Below are positions 1 through 7,576 of a DNA stretch of 64,000 bases, in pieces (the first letter of the stretch is position 1; each line of letters begins with the position of its first letter). Both the position numbers and the translations under genes were made by a program. The notes under the pieces are model-generated. The model was given only the letters and a program-made list of their open reading frames with translations, did no database searches and was not told the DNA's origin. The stretch comes from Candidatus Cloacimonadota bacterium (lineage in GTDB: Bacteria > Cloacimonadota > Cloacimonadia > Cloacimonadales > Cloacimonadaceae): positions 15,395 through 79,394 of the forward strand of contig JAEWNJ010000115.1 in assembly GCA_023392795.1 (NCBI GenBank). Direction: 5' to 3'.

Positions 1-175
1 TGCCTACCTGGGGGCCGTTTCCGTGAGTAATGCTAAGCTGATAACCACGGCTGATCAGCTCTACGATGCCGTCCAGAGAATCCCTCGTATTGGCAAATTG
101 CTCTGTGATGGTCCCTTTTTGACCGGCTTTGATGATGGCATTTCCACCCAAAGCCAGAACTGCAGTCTTCTTCAT
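1..175 (-). CDS. arcC: carbamate kinase, N-terminal part (runs off the window)
   Basis: Only the first 58 codons are present; the gene continues beyond base 1. The start MKKTAVLALGGNAII followed by a THGNGPQVG block is the N-terminus of carbamate kinases of the amino-acid kinase fold. These enzymes make ATP and carbamate from carbamoyl phosphate and ADP in arginine, citrulline or purine fermentation. The GGNA turn binds nucleotide and the NGPQVG loop lies by the carbamoyl phosphate site in known structures. An AGAGGA ribosome-binding site precedes the ATG. It lies 83 bases downstream of a COG2403 GTPase on the same strand, a family often found near carbamoyl-phosphate metabolism genes. Family identity is clear; the pathway is inferred. 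Confidence 0.9.
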   Translation of the reverse strand, partial: MKKTAVLALGGNAIIKAGQKGTITEQFANTRDSLDGIVELISRGYQLSITHGNGPQVG

Positions 176-209
176 TCTATATCCTCTGATTTTCTCTATA
201 AAGCTAAAG

Positions 210-231
210 CCGGGGGTGGTGTCACCCCCGG
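210..231 (-). terminator. intergenic hairpin between GTPase gene and arcC
   Basis: A perfect 9-bp GC-rich stem (210-218 with 223-231) has a 4-base loop. On the minus strand it is followed by CTTTAGCTTT, a weak U-tract. It could be an attenuating terminator between the two genes or an mRNA-stabilising hairpin. Confidence 0.5.
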
Positions 232-258
232 TATCTTATTGATAGCTATATGTTTAGT

Positions 259-1644
259 TTATTTCTTCTTGGGAGCTGCTTTCTTAGGAGCAGGCTTCTT
301 GGGCTCGGCTTTCTTGGCAGCTTTCTTGGTGGCAAAGCCTTCTAATACTTCAGCGATGGTGGGGACGCCAATCTCTTGCAGTTCATACTGAACCTGGCAA
401 GCGGGCTTCTTGATCTTCACGATGCGGCGAAGGTCGATAGGAGTGGCAATAACCACAGCGTCGCATTCGGTATCGTTGATGGTCTTTTCCAGGTCTTTGA
501 TCTGCTTGGCGCTGTAACCCATGGCGGGAAGAAGGATTCCGATATCCGGATACTTTCTGAAGGTATCGGCGATTTCGCCAACTGCCCATTCGCGGGGATC
601 CACGAGGTCGTTGCAACCGTATTTCTCAGCGGCGACCACACCGGCTCCGAAGGTCATCTCACCGTGGGTGAGGGTAGGACCGTCTTCCACCACGAGCACA
701 TCTTTGCCAAAGATCAGTTCGGGCTTGTCCACAAAGAGCGGAGAAGCGGCTTCGATGATCTTGGCAGTGGGGTTGATGGCGCGGACATTGGCGCGCACTT
801 CATTGATGTCGTCGAGATCGGCGCTGTCGATCTTGTTGATCACGACTACGTCTGCCATGTAAACGTTAGTTTCGCCAGGATAGTAGGTGATTTCGTCGCC
901 GGGGCGATGAGGATCGACCACTACAATGCGAACCATTTCATCGGAGCAGTAGAAGGGAATATCGTTATTTCCGCCGTCCCAAATGATGACGTCGGCTTCT
1001 TTCTCGGCTTCGCGAACGATAGCTTCATAATCCACACCAGCATAAATCACGCTGCCCATGGCAATATGCGGCTCGTATTCTTCCATCTCTTCGATGGTGC
1101 ATTTGTGTTTCTTGAGATCGGCAAGCTCGGCATACCGTTGCACTTTTTGAGCTACAAGGTCTCCATAAGGCATGGGGTGGCGGATGGAAACCACTTTCAG
1201 ACCGCGGGCTTTGAGGGCTTTCACGACCGCACGGGTGGTCTGGGATTTGCCGCAACCGGTACGGGCAGCGCAAATGGTAACCAGGGGCTTGGTGGTCTTC
1301 ACTGTGGTGTTATCGGCACCCATCAGCATGAAATCGGCGCCAGTGGCATTCACCAAAGCGGCTTTATGCATCACCACTTCGTAGGGAAGGTCACTGTAAG
1401 CCAGCACCACGAGATCAACGTTGTTTTTCTTGATCAGGTTTTTCAGTTCGCTTTCGGGTTTGATCTCGATGCCCTTCGGATAGAGCTTTCCAGCCAGTGC
1501 GGCGGGGTATTTCTTGTCGTCAATACCAGGAATCTGCGTAGCGGTAAATGCTACTACTTCATAATCTTTGTTGTCGCGGAAGAAGACGTTGAAATTGTGG
1601 AAGTCACGTCCTGCTGCGCCCATAATGATAACTTTACGTTTCAT
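259..1644 (-). CDS. COG2403 GTPase / cyclic 2,3-diphosphoglycerate synthetase-like protein
   Basis: A 461-residue protein of the COG2403 P-loop GTPase family, which includes the archaeal cyclic 2,3-diphosphoglycerate synthetase. An N-terminal Rossmann-like part (about 1-115) with MGAAGRDFHNFN is followed by the P-loop ARTGCGKS (127-134), a WDGGNNDIPF block and an INKID guanine-recognition motif. The C-terminal 25 residues are an unusual Lys/Ala/Pro tail that may bind nucleic acid or acidic surfaces. The GGAGATTCCC ribosome-binding site supports the ATG. The gene lies just upstream of carbamate kinase on the same strand. Bacterial members often cluster with carbamoyltransferases or carbamate kinase, so a role in carbamoyl-phosphate chemistry is more likely than cyclic 2,3-DPG synthesis. 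The true substrate is unknown. Confidence 0.8.
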   Translation of the reverse strand: MKRKVIIMGAAGRDFHNFNVFFRDNKDYEVVAFTATQIPGIDDKKYPAALAGKLYPKGIEIKPESELKNLIKKNNVDLVVLAYSDLPYEVVMHKAALVNATGADFMLMGADNTTVKTTKPLVTICAARTGCGKSQTTRAVVKALKARGLKVVSIRHPMPYGDLVAQKVQRYAELADLKKHKCTIEEMEEYEPHIAMGSVIYAGVDYEAIVREAEKEADVIIWDGGNNDIPFYCSDEMVRIVVVDPHRPGDEITYYPGETNVYMADVVVINKIDSADLDDINEVRANVRAINPTAKIIEAASPLFVDKPELIFGKDVLVVEDGPTLTHGEMTFGAGVVAAEKYGCNDLVDPREWAVGEIADTFRKYPDIGILLPAMGYSAKQIKDLEKTINDTECDAVVIATPIDLRRIVKIKKPACQVQYELQEIGVPTIAEVLEGFATKKAAKKAEPKKPAPKKAAPKKK

Positions 1645-1859
1645 TGGGAATCTCCTTTATTTACTTTGATTTATATCATTTGTTTCAAGCTTTCAGATGG
1701 CAGTATCCAGTCAAGTAAAATCTAATCCTGGTTGTGAACTACTCACCGGAAATCCTAGATCCCCAAACCCTAAAACTCTAAAACCATAAGACTCAACAAT
1801 CCTCTGGCCATTCCCTCCAAATCCCCTATTCTATCTACATACGGCACCTGGAGGTTACC

Positions 1860-2255
1860 TTGAAGATCAGATCCTATGATAAAACCAAAGACGAGGCCCG
1901 GCTCATGCAAATGCTGGAAGATGAAGGCGAAGATTGGTCTTGCTATTGGGCGGAATCTGTTTCTGCTAAATACCGGGAGGCTCTGGCCGCTTCCATCACC
2001 TATGTAGCCTATGATGGGCAGACCCTCTGCGGTTACTCCCGTTCTTTGGAAGACTGTGGATTTTATATATACGTCTGCGACCTTCTTGTAAAGCCCCAAT
2101 ACCGCGGGCAGGATCTCGGCCGCAAACTCATGGAAATCATCTATAGAGACCATCCCGATACCACTGTCTATGTAATGTCCGATGTCGATGGCTATTACTC
2201 CCGGCTGGGCTACCATCGCGAAGGCTCCGTCTATGAGGTAAGCAGATCAGATTGA
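1860..2255 (+). CDS. GNAT-family N-acetyltransferase
   Basis: A 131-residue protein with the GNAT fold. The acetyl-CoA pyrophosphate loop is seen as PQYRGQDLG (residues 79-87), and the C-terminal DGYYSRLGYHRE segment is the usual beta-bulge and tail of the family. It would transfer acetyl from acetyl-CoA to an amine; the acceptor cannot be read from the sequence. The start is a TTG with a well-placed GGAGG (1850-1854); no ATG fits better. It stands alone, divergent from the GTPase gene, with repeat-rich DNA downstream. Confidence 0.8.
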   Translation: MKIRSYDKTKDEARLMQMLEDEGEDWSCYWAESVSAKYREALAASITYVAYDGQTLCGYSRSLEDCGFYIYVCDLLVKPQYRGQDLGRKLMEIIYRDHPDTTVYVMSDVDGYYSRLGYHREGSVYEVSRSD

Positions 2256-2370
2256 TAAGGTGCGGCGTTCGCTGAAGAGCCCGCAGGGGACATTTCACAA
2301 AAAGGCTCTCTTCCAACTCGAGTGGGTAATAATGTGTTTAGTTTGAAATGACATAGTCCATGCCCGGCCG

Positions 2371-2539
2371 TTACGTAACGTAGCATTCCGGTGCTACGAT
2401 AGCCCAGAGGAAGACACCATACCCCACGGTTTTCGGAGCTTTAAGAAAACTCCCTTACGTAACGTAGCATTCCAGTGCTACGAATGCCCAGGGGGAGACA
2501 TCATACCCCACGGATTTCGGAGCTTTAGGAAAGCTCCGC
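2371..2539. repeat. two tandem copies of an 84-bp hairpin repeat
   Basis: Copies start at 2371 and 2455 with a period of 84 bases. Each begins TTACGTAACG and contains a perfect 7-bp hairpin, CGTAGCA-(6)-TGCTACG (2379-2398 and 2463-2482), then a CATACCCCACGG block and a second short hairpin around CGGAGCTTT..AAA(G)CTCC. The copies differ at scattered sites. The start of a third copy lies at 4423 on the far side of the group II intron, so the intron interrupted an older array of at least three units. No coding potential is seen. Confidence 0.85.
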
Positions 2540-2543
2540 AACG

Positions 2544-4422
2544 ATAGGGGTAGGGGAGCGATCCGTTACCGGGCTCCCCTCCCTCCGAACCGTACGTGCG
2601 GTTCTCCCGCATACGGCTCTCCAGAAAACAGGTATCTCATGTAAGAGACCGGCATAATTCACTGTGGGCTTTGACCATTGAGAAAAACCCACGGCTATCG
2701 AAGATGGCATTCGGATATCTTTGGTTATCTTTATGGTTCGTCGCTATTCCTCTGCGTTTCTCGTGTTTCCTGAGGATACTGCGAAGTCTGCGTCTTACCC
2801 AGCTGTCTTGTTCGGGGAAACTGTTTCTGTGGGCATGCTTGAAGTATTCAAACCAACCTCGTTGGATAGGTGTTATCCTGTTGATGATGGTCTGGAGGCT
2901 GTGTGCATTACTGCGTTTGGTGTGTTTCCTGATGTTGTCTCTGAACTTCTTGATACTCTTGTCTGAAGGGAACTTCATCCCTTTCTTGAACTTATAGCCC
3001 AAGAACTCAAAGATATCTGTTTCGGTATCCACAATCTTCGTCTTCGTTGGATGCAAGGTTAGCCCTGCTTCCTGTGTCCAGATTCTGATTGTTTCCAGAG
3101 CTTGTCTTGCTTCAGCCTCTGTCTTGCATTGCACCACAAAGTCATCGGCATAGCGCGTCATCTGATATCTCTCCTTCAGCATCAACCAGTCCAATGGATC
3201 AAGGTAGATGTTGGCTAGTAAGGGACTTATGACCGCTCCTTGAGGTGTTCCTGCCTCGGGCGTCCAGCTTGCTGCTGTATCTATCACCTTCTGTGAGAGA
3301 TATTGTTCAAGCAGAGCCAGGATGCGACTATCGGCAATCTTATTCTCAATCAATAGCATCAGCTTATCTTGCGGGATATTATCAAAGTATCCCTTGATAT
3401 CTGCATCCACCACATATCTGTAACCCTGCTTCAGTAGTCCATCGACTCTTCTGAGGGCGTCTTTACATGATCTGCGGGGGCGAAAGCCATAGCTATATTC
3501 ACAGAATTCTCTCTCAAAGATTGGTTCAATGACGTTGCGCAGTGCGGTTTGTACCACTCTGTCCGTGACAGTTGGTATCCCCAATGGACGTTTATCCTTA
3601 CTGCCTGCTTTATCAATCCAAACACGTTTAACGCCTGCTGGTTGATATAGGCCTTGTTTGAGCAGTTCGGATGTCCGGTTCAGACGTTCTGCAGCGTGCC
3701 TGCGATAGTGTTTGATACTGATGTTATCAATACCAGCACTACCACGGTTTGCTGCCACTTGCTTCCAGGCTGATTCCAGGTTTGGTAGATACCATACCTT
3801 ATCGATCAGACTGAACCACTTGCCACCTTTTACTCCCCATTCGAGAGCTGCCAGCATTTTGTCAGTCCATACCACTGGTTCGACCCATGCCCATTGGGCT
3901 GGGATCTCTCGTTCTTGTTTAGCCTTTTCAGGCACTGACGATCGTTGTTCTTCCATCTGTACTCCTTTCAAAATCTGTTTTCCTGTGCCCCTTAGCTCCT
4001 TTCGGGTTATGTTGTCCCGAATATCGTCGCTACTATGAGCACTCTGACTCCTGTCGATCTCTCATGCCAATCGACAGGTCTCCCTGCTTTACATTGCGTA
4101 CCTTCCTTACCATTCCGTCTCCAACCACATGACAGCTCCTGAACTGGCTTCAAATATTACGTCCTTCAACCGCTCAGGTCTTCCCCGGGGGAGGCATCGG
4201 CACCACACCGCTGCGCCATTCCGGGGTCTTAGTCTTCGCCGTACGTTAGGGGGCTCGACAACTAATCCTGCCGAATCGAGTTCGTTATCCTACGGACTGG
4301 TAGTTCGCTTCCGGTTGCTCTCCACCCCACCTCACGGTGACGCAGTTACCTTCAGCTACAGGGCTTGACGATACCCTGGATCGGACTTGCACCGATCTGT
4401 TATGCAATGCGCACAGGCGCAC
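2544..4422 (-). mobile_element. complete group II intron (1879 nt), hairpin-adjacent insertion
   Basis: On the minus strand the element starts GTGCG, the group II 5' consensus, and ends CTACCCCTAT, matching the AY 3' rule. Domain V is visible at about 2588-2620 (minus strand GAGCCGTATGCGGGAG..CGCACGTACGGTTC), followed by a GC-rich domain VI. The ends are fixed by comparison with uninterrupted repeat copies: minus-strand GAATGCTACGTTA directly abuts CGTAAGGGAG in the intact copy, whereas here the element sits between GCTACGTTA and CGTTGCGGAG. There is no target duplication. Insertion 2-3 bases after a perfect hairpin, and an intron protein without an endonuclease domain, resemble group IIC behaviour; the exact class was not tested. 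Confidence 0.92.
2637..3956 (-). CDS. ltrA: group II intron reverse transcriptase/maturase
   Basis: A 439-residue intron-encoded protein. The RT fingers and palm carry RPLGIPTVTDRVVQTA, EYSYGFRPRRSC, DADIKGYFDNI, GTPQGAVISPLLANIYL and the catalytic YADD box (269-272). A maturase (X) domain follows with GWFEYFKHAHR near the end. No HNH endonuclease or clear DNA-binding domain is present after domain X, as in endonuclease-minus introns. The ATG at 3956 has AAAGGAG just upstream; an in-frame TTG five codons earlier overlaps that site and is less likely. All motifs are intact and the frame is open, so the intron may still be mobile. The protein would aid splicing of its own RNA and retrohoming. 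Confidence 0.95.
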   Translation of the reverse strand: MEEQRSSVPEKAKQEREIPAQWAWVEPVVWTDKMLAALEWGVKGGKWFSLIDKVWYLPNLESAWKQVAANRGSAGIDNISIKHYRRHAAERLNRTSELLKQGLYQPAGVKRVWIDKAGSKDKRPLGIPTVTDRVVQTALRNVIEPIFEREFCEYSYGFRPRRSCKDALRRVDGLLKQGYRYVVDADIKGYFDNIPQDKLMLLIENKIADSRILALLEQYLSQKVIDTAASWTPEAGTPQGAVISPLLANIYLDPLDWLMLKERYQMTRYADDFVVQCKTEAEARQALETIRIWTQEAGLTLHPTKTKIVDTETDIFEFLGYKFKKGMKFPSDKSIKKFRDNIRKHTKRSNAHSLQTIINRITPIQRGWFEYFKHAHRNSFPEQDSWVRRRLRSILRKHEKRRGIATNHKDNQRYPNAIFDSRGFFSMVKAHSELCRSLT

Positions 4423-4460
4423 TAACGTAGCATTCCGGTGCTACGAATGCCTAAACAAGA
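4423..4460. repeat. third 84-bp repeat copy, truncated by the intron junction
   Basis: Starts TAACGTAGCATTCC and keeps the perfect CGTAGCA/TGCTACG hairpin (4426-4432 and 4439-4445) and ACGAATGCC. Similarity to the other copies ends near 4453. This hairpin forms the 5' exon end of the group II intron on the minus strand. Confidence 0.75.
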
Positions 4461-4509
4461 CTGTTGACTTTCAGATTGTAGTATACCGCTGACTATTGGA
4501 CTTGATCCA

Positions 4510-4583
4510 TAGGCTGATCGAGATGGAACCTATCTACAAAAACGCTCCGCCAAGCTTTAGCCACATGGTTTGAAAGTGATCCA
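4510..4583 (+). repeat. direct repeat A, copy 1 (~70 bp)
   Basis: The segment from AGGCTGATCGA through GGAACCTATCTAC, AACGCTCCGCCAA and CTTTAGC..GGTTTGA reappears at 4926-4996 with a few substitutions. It has no open frame of note and lies in the 650-bp non-coding stretch between the intron and the peptidase gene. Confidence 0.75.
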
Positions 4584-4641
4584 AATCATCCCCAACCGGT
4601 TCCATGATCTTCCTATCTTGAGCTTCATACGCATTCGGTGA

Positions 4642-4700
4642 GCCTCCCATACACCGGTCATACGATTGTACGACCGGTGTATGACCGGTGTATGGGAGGC
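4642..4700. repeat. perfect 22-bp inverted repeat with 15-bp spacer
   Basis: GCCTCCCATACACCGGTCATAC (4642-4663) is the exact reverse complement of 4679-4700. ACCGGTGTATG also recurs as a direct repeat across the spacer (4673-4683 and 4684-4694). It has no T-tract, so it is not a simple terminator; it could be an operator, a mobile hairpin element or a structured RNA. Confidence 0.8.
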
Positions 4701-4925
4701 GTATCATATACAAGATAGCAAGGGGTAGATCATTGAGAGTTGAGAATTGAGAATTGGCTGCGCACACTGATAGATAGAGGGTTTTTGGCATAGGGCAGTG
4801 TACAATGAAGAATGAAGAACCCGCAACGCATAACGCATAACCCTTAACATAATGATACAATGCAACTAAGGCTCACACCCCCGCGCAACCTGAAAACCTG
4901 AAAACTCGAAAACCTGAAAACACCA
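4701..4925. other. non-coding stretch with stuttering short repeats
   Basis: No gene is supported. The DNA shows short imperfect tandem duplications: GAGAGTTGAGAATTGAGAATTGG near 4735, AATGAAGAATGAAGAA near 4803, CGCATAACGCATAACCC near 4828 and ACCTGAAAACCTGAAAACTCG near 4888. The pattern suggests replication slippage in unconstrained DNA. Confidence 0.5.
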
Positions 4926-4996
4926 AAGGCTGATCGATGGAACCTATCTACAGAAACGCTCCGCCAAACTTTAGCTACTTGGTTTGAGAGTGAGCC
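4926..4996 (+). repeat. direct repeat A, copy 2 (~70 bp)
   Basis: Second copy of the 4510-4583 repeat, same orientation. It ends just before a TTGACA (5011-5016) that may be the -35 box of the peptidase gene. Confidence 0.75.
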
Positions 4997-5075
4997 TTGT
5001 AACATAAATCTTGACATTCTGCTCTTCGTGTAAACAATTGTTCATATGCTCACACAGGATATCAAAGAAGGAGAT

Positions 5076-7115
5076 ATGATGACGCAAGTAGTGCCAAGCT
5101 ATCCGATTACGCCCAAAGAAGATGTTACTGAAGACCACTTTGGAATCAGGATCGAAGATCCCTACCGCAAGCTGGAGAATGACAGATCTGAGGCAACCGT
5201 TGCCTGGCTAAAAGAGCAACAGGCCGTCACGGATGATTTTCTAAGCCGGTATCCTCATCGCAAAGCTATGTTGGAGCGTCTAAAGGAACTGATCGATTAC
5301 CCCAAACAAAGCGTCCCTTTCAAGATGGGGGATTGGTATTATTACAGCAGAAATGACGGACTCCAGAATCAGTGGGTGCTCTATCGTAAAGCCTCTTTAG
5401 ACGGGGTGGAAGAAGTATTCCTGGATCCAAACACGCTTTCTGAAGATGGCACCACCAGGGCTTCATGGTGCGGGTATTCAAAGGATTATCGTTACTTTTC
5501 CTTTATGGTTTCACCTTCCGGCGCAGATGCCGGCGAGATTTGGACATTGGATAGCAGAACCAAGGCATTTTTACCGGATAAGATCACCAATGTACGCCAT
5601 TCTGGTGCGTCCTGGTGGAAGGATGGATTCTTCTACTCCCGTTATGATAATAAGCAGGACTATCAGAGCCAGGATGCCAACATGAAGATCTATTATCATA
5701 CACTCGGCGAGGGCACAGCTCAAGATAGACTGATCTATCAAGATCCCGATAATCCCCTGCGCTTTCACCACATCTGGGTATCGGACGACGAAAAGACGAT
5801 GTTCCTTCACAGTTCCGAGGGTACTCGGGGCACGCGAATCTTGTATCGGGCTGTGGATGGTGATACAGAGTGGAAGACGCTGTTCGAAGGTTTCGAATAC
5901 GACGCGTATCTGTTTGATTCCTACGATGAAGGTTTTGTATATCTATTCACGAACAAGAACGCGCCAAATTTCCGCTTACTGAAGGTAGATCTTGCCAATC
6001 CGCAGGAAGAACACTGGCAGGAGATCATTCCCGAACGGGACTATGTTCTAGATAGCGCTCAAATAGCCGGAGGCAAACTGCTGGCGATCTTTACTAAAGA
6101 TGTAAGCTCCCAGATCGAGGTCTTTGATACTGCAGGTAACTTTCTGTATCCCATCCCGATGCCTTACCAGGGAGCGGCATATCTGCATGTGCTGAAGAAA
6201 GAAGAAGATGAAGCGTATTTTGGCTTTGATTCCTTCATCCATCCCCATGAATACTATCATTATGATATCAAAGATAATAAACTCACTTACTTCCACAGCG
6301 ATCCCATAAAGGCAGATGTAAGCAAGATCGTGAGCGAACAGGTCTTTTATCCTTCTCTGGATGGTACCATGATCCCGCTTACCATCATTTATCGGGAGGG
6401 GATGCTAAGAAACGGTCTCAATCCCTGCCTGCTCTATGGATATGGTGGTTTCAGTATCTCGCTGATGCCTTCATTCAGCGATACCCGGGTAGCCTTGCTG
6501 GAAAAAGGATTCATCTATGCCATTGCCAATCTGCGTGGGGGTAATGAATATGGCGAAGCCTGGCACGAAGCAGGTATGAAACTGCAAAAGCAGAATGTCT
6601 TTGACGATTTCATTGCGGCAGCCGAGTATCTGATCCGGGAAGGATATACCTCCTCCCAAAAGCTTGCCATCAATGGCGGCTCAAATGGGGGACTGCTGGT
6701 GGGAGCCTGCCTTACGCAGCGTCCTGATCTGTATAAAGTGGCTGTGCCTCAGATGGGAGTACTGGATATGCTGCGTTACCACAAGTTTACTTGCGGTTGG
6801 GGATGGATGAAGGAATATGGCAATCCCGAAGAAGCAGAGCACTTCAAGAACCTGCTGGCATACTCTCCGCTACACAACATCAAAGCTGGGCAGAAGTATC
6901 CTGCCACCATGATCACTACCGCTGATCACGATGATAGAGTGATACCGGGACACTCCTTCAAATTCGCCGCAACCCTGCAGGAAAAAGCCGATCCGGGCAA
7001 TCCAGTACTGCTTTACACTCAGTTTCAATCATCTCACGGCCCCAGCAGCACCACCAAGAGCCTGGAATTGATAGCCGATGTATATAGCTTCATCTGCATG
7101 ACTATGGGAGTGTGA
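5076..7115 (+). CDS. prolyl oligopeptidase (S9A family)
   Basis: About 680 residues, the usual size of S9A prolyl endopeptidases, which cut short peptides after proline in the cytoplasm. The N-terminal YPITPKEDVTEDHFG..IEDPYRKLE block leads into a seven-bladed propeller, then the alpha/beta-hydrolase domain. The catalytic Ser lies in NGGSNGGLL (about residue 536), the Asp in ADHDDRVIPGHS and the His in QSSHGPSS. No signal peptide is present. GAAGGAG at 5067-5073 points to ATG 5076 (or 5079), not to the upstream in-frame ATG at 5046. A perfect TTGACA at 5011 is a possible promoter element. It fits a peptide- and amino-acid-fermenting organism. Confidence 0.93.
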   Translation: MMTQVVPSYPITPKEDVTEDHFGIRIEDPYRKLENDRSEATVAWLKEQQAVTDDFLSRYPHRKAMLERLKELIDYPKQSVPFKMGDWYYYSRNDGLQNQWVLYRKASLDGVEEVFLDPNTLSEDGTTRASWCGYSKDYRYFSFMVSPSGADAGEIWTLDSRTKAFLPDKITNVRHSGASWWKDGFFYSRYDNKQDYQSQDANMKIYYHTLGEGTAQDRLIYQDPDNPLRFHHIWVSDDEKTMFLHSSEGTRGTRILYRAVDGDTEWKTLFEGFEYDAYLFDSYDEGFVYLFTNKNAPNFRLLKVDLANPQEEHWQEIIPERDYVLDSAQIAGGKLLAIFTKDVSSQIEVFDTAGNFLYPIPMPYQGAAYLHVLKKEEDEAYFGFDSFIHPHEYYHYDIKDNKLTYFHSDPIKADVSKIVSEQVFYPSLDGTMIPLTIIYREGMLRNGLNPCLLYGYGGFSISLMPSFSDTRVALLEKGFIYAIANLRGGNEYGEAWHEAGMKLQKQNVFDDFIAAAEYLIREGYTSSQKLAINGGSNGGLLVGACLTQRPDLYKVAVPQMGVLDMLRYHKFTCGWGWMKEYGNPEEAEHFKNLLAYSPLHNIKAGQKYPATMITTADHDDRVIPGHSFKFAATLQEKADPGNPVLLYTQFQSSHGPSSTTKSLELIADVYSFICMTMGV

Positions 7116-7169
7116 TTTGTGAGAACTGAGGAAAGATTATCAGTACCAAACCAGTAATAAGGAGTTACG

Positions 7170-7541
7170 ATGCAATTAGGAGCTTTTTCGATCAGTCTGA
7201 GCGTGAAGGACATCAAAGCCTCTGAGGCTTTTTACACCAAGCTCGGTTTTACCACATTGGGTGGAGATATCTCGCAGAAATGGTTGATCCTGCGCAATGG
7301 AGACACTGTGATTGGGTTGTTTCAAGGCATGTTTTCCGGCAATCTGCTCACTTTCAATCCGGGCTGGGCTCAATCTGCCCAAAACCTTGATTCATTTACT
7401 GATATCAGGGAGTTGAGACAGCTTATGGAGAAGCAGGGATTGGGTCCCACGGCTCTGGATAATGATACTGAGTCAGGCCCCGCCAGCTTCACTATTACTG
7501 ATCCTGACGGCAACATGATCCTGTTTGATCAGCACCGATAG
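7170..7541 (+). CDS. VOC-family (glyoxalase/bleomycin-resistance fold) protein
   Basis: A 123-residue protein with the paired beta-alpha-beta-beta-beta units of the vicinal oxygen chelate superfamily: SISLSVKDIKASEAFYTKLGF at the start and FTITDPDGNMILFDQHR at the end. Such proteins may be metalloenzymes (lyases, dioxygenases) or binding proteins; the substrate cannot be assigned. The end keeps an acidic/His pattern, but a complete metal set is uncertain. AAGGAG lies 6 bases before the ATG. It is 54 bases downstream of the peptidase gene and could be cotranscribed. Confidence 0.8.
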   Translation: MQLGAFSISLSVKDIKASEAFYTKLGFTTLGGDISQKWLILRNGDTVIGLFQGMFSGNLLTFNPGWAQSAQNLDSFTDIRELRQLMEKQGLGPTALDNDTESGPASFTITDPDGNMILFDQHR

Positions 7542-7576
7542 CCAAGGGGATTTTTTAATCAAATGAGGTATGCTGT

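Noticed and set aside
376..1725. 449-codon plus-strand open frame opposite the COG2403 GTPase
   Set aside because: The antisense shadow of a clear, motif-bearing gene; no ribosome-binding site and no recognisable protein text.
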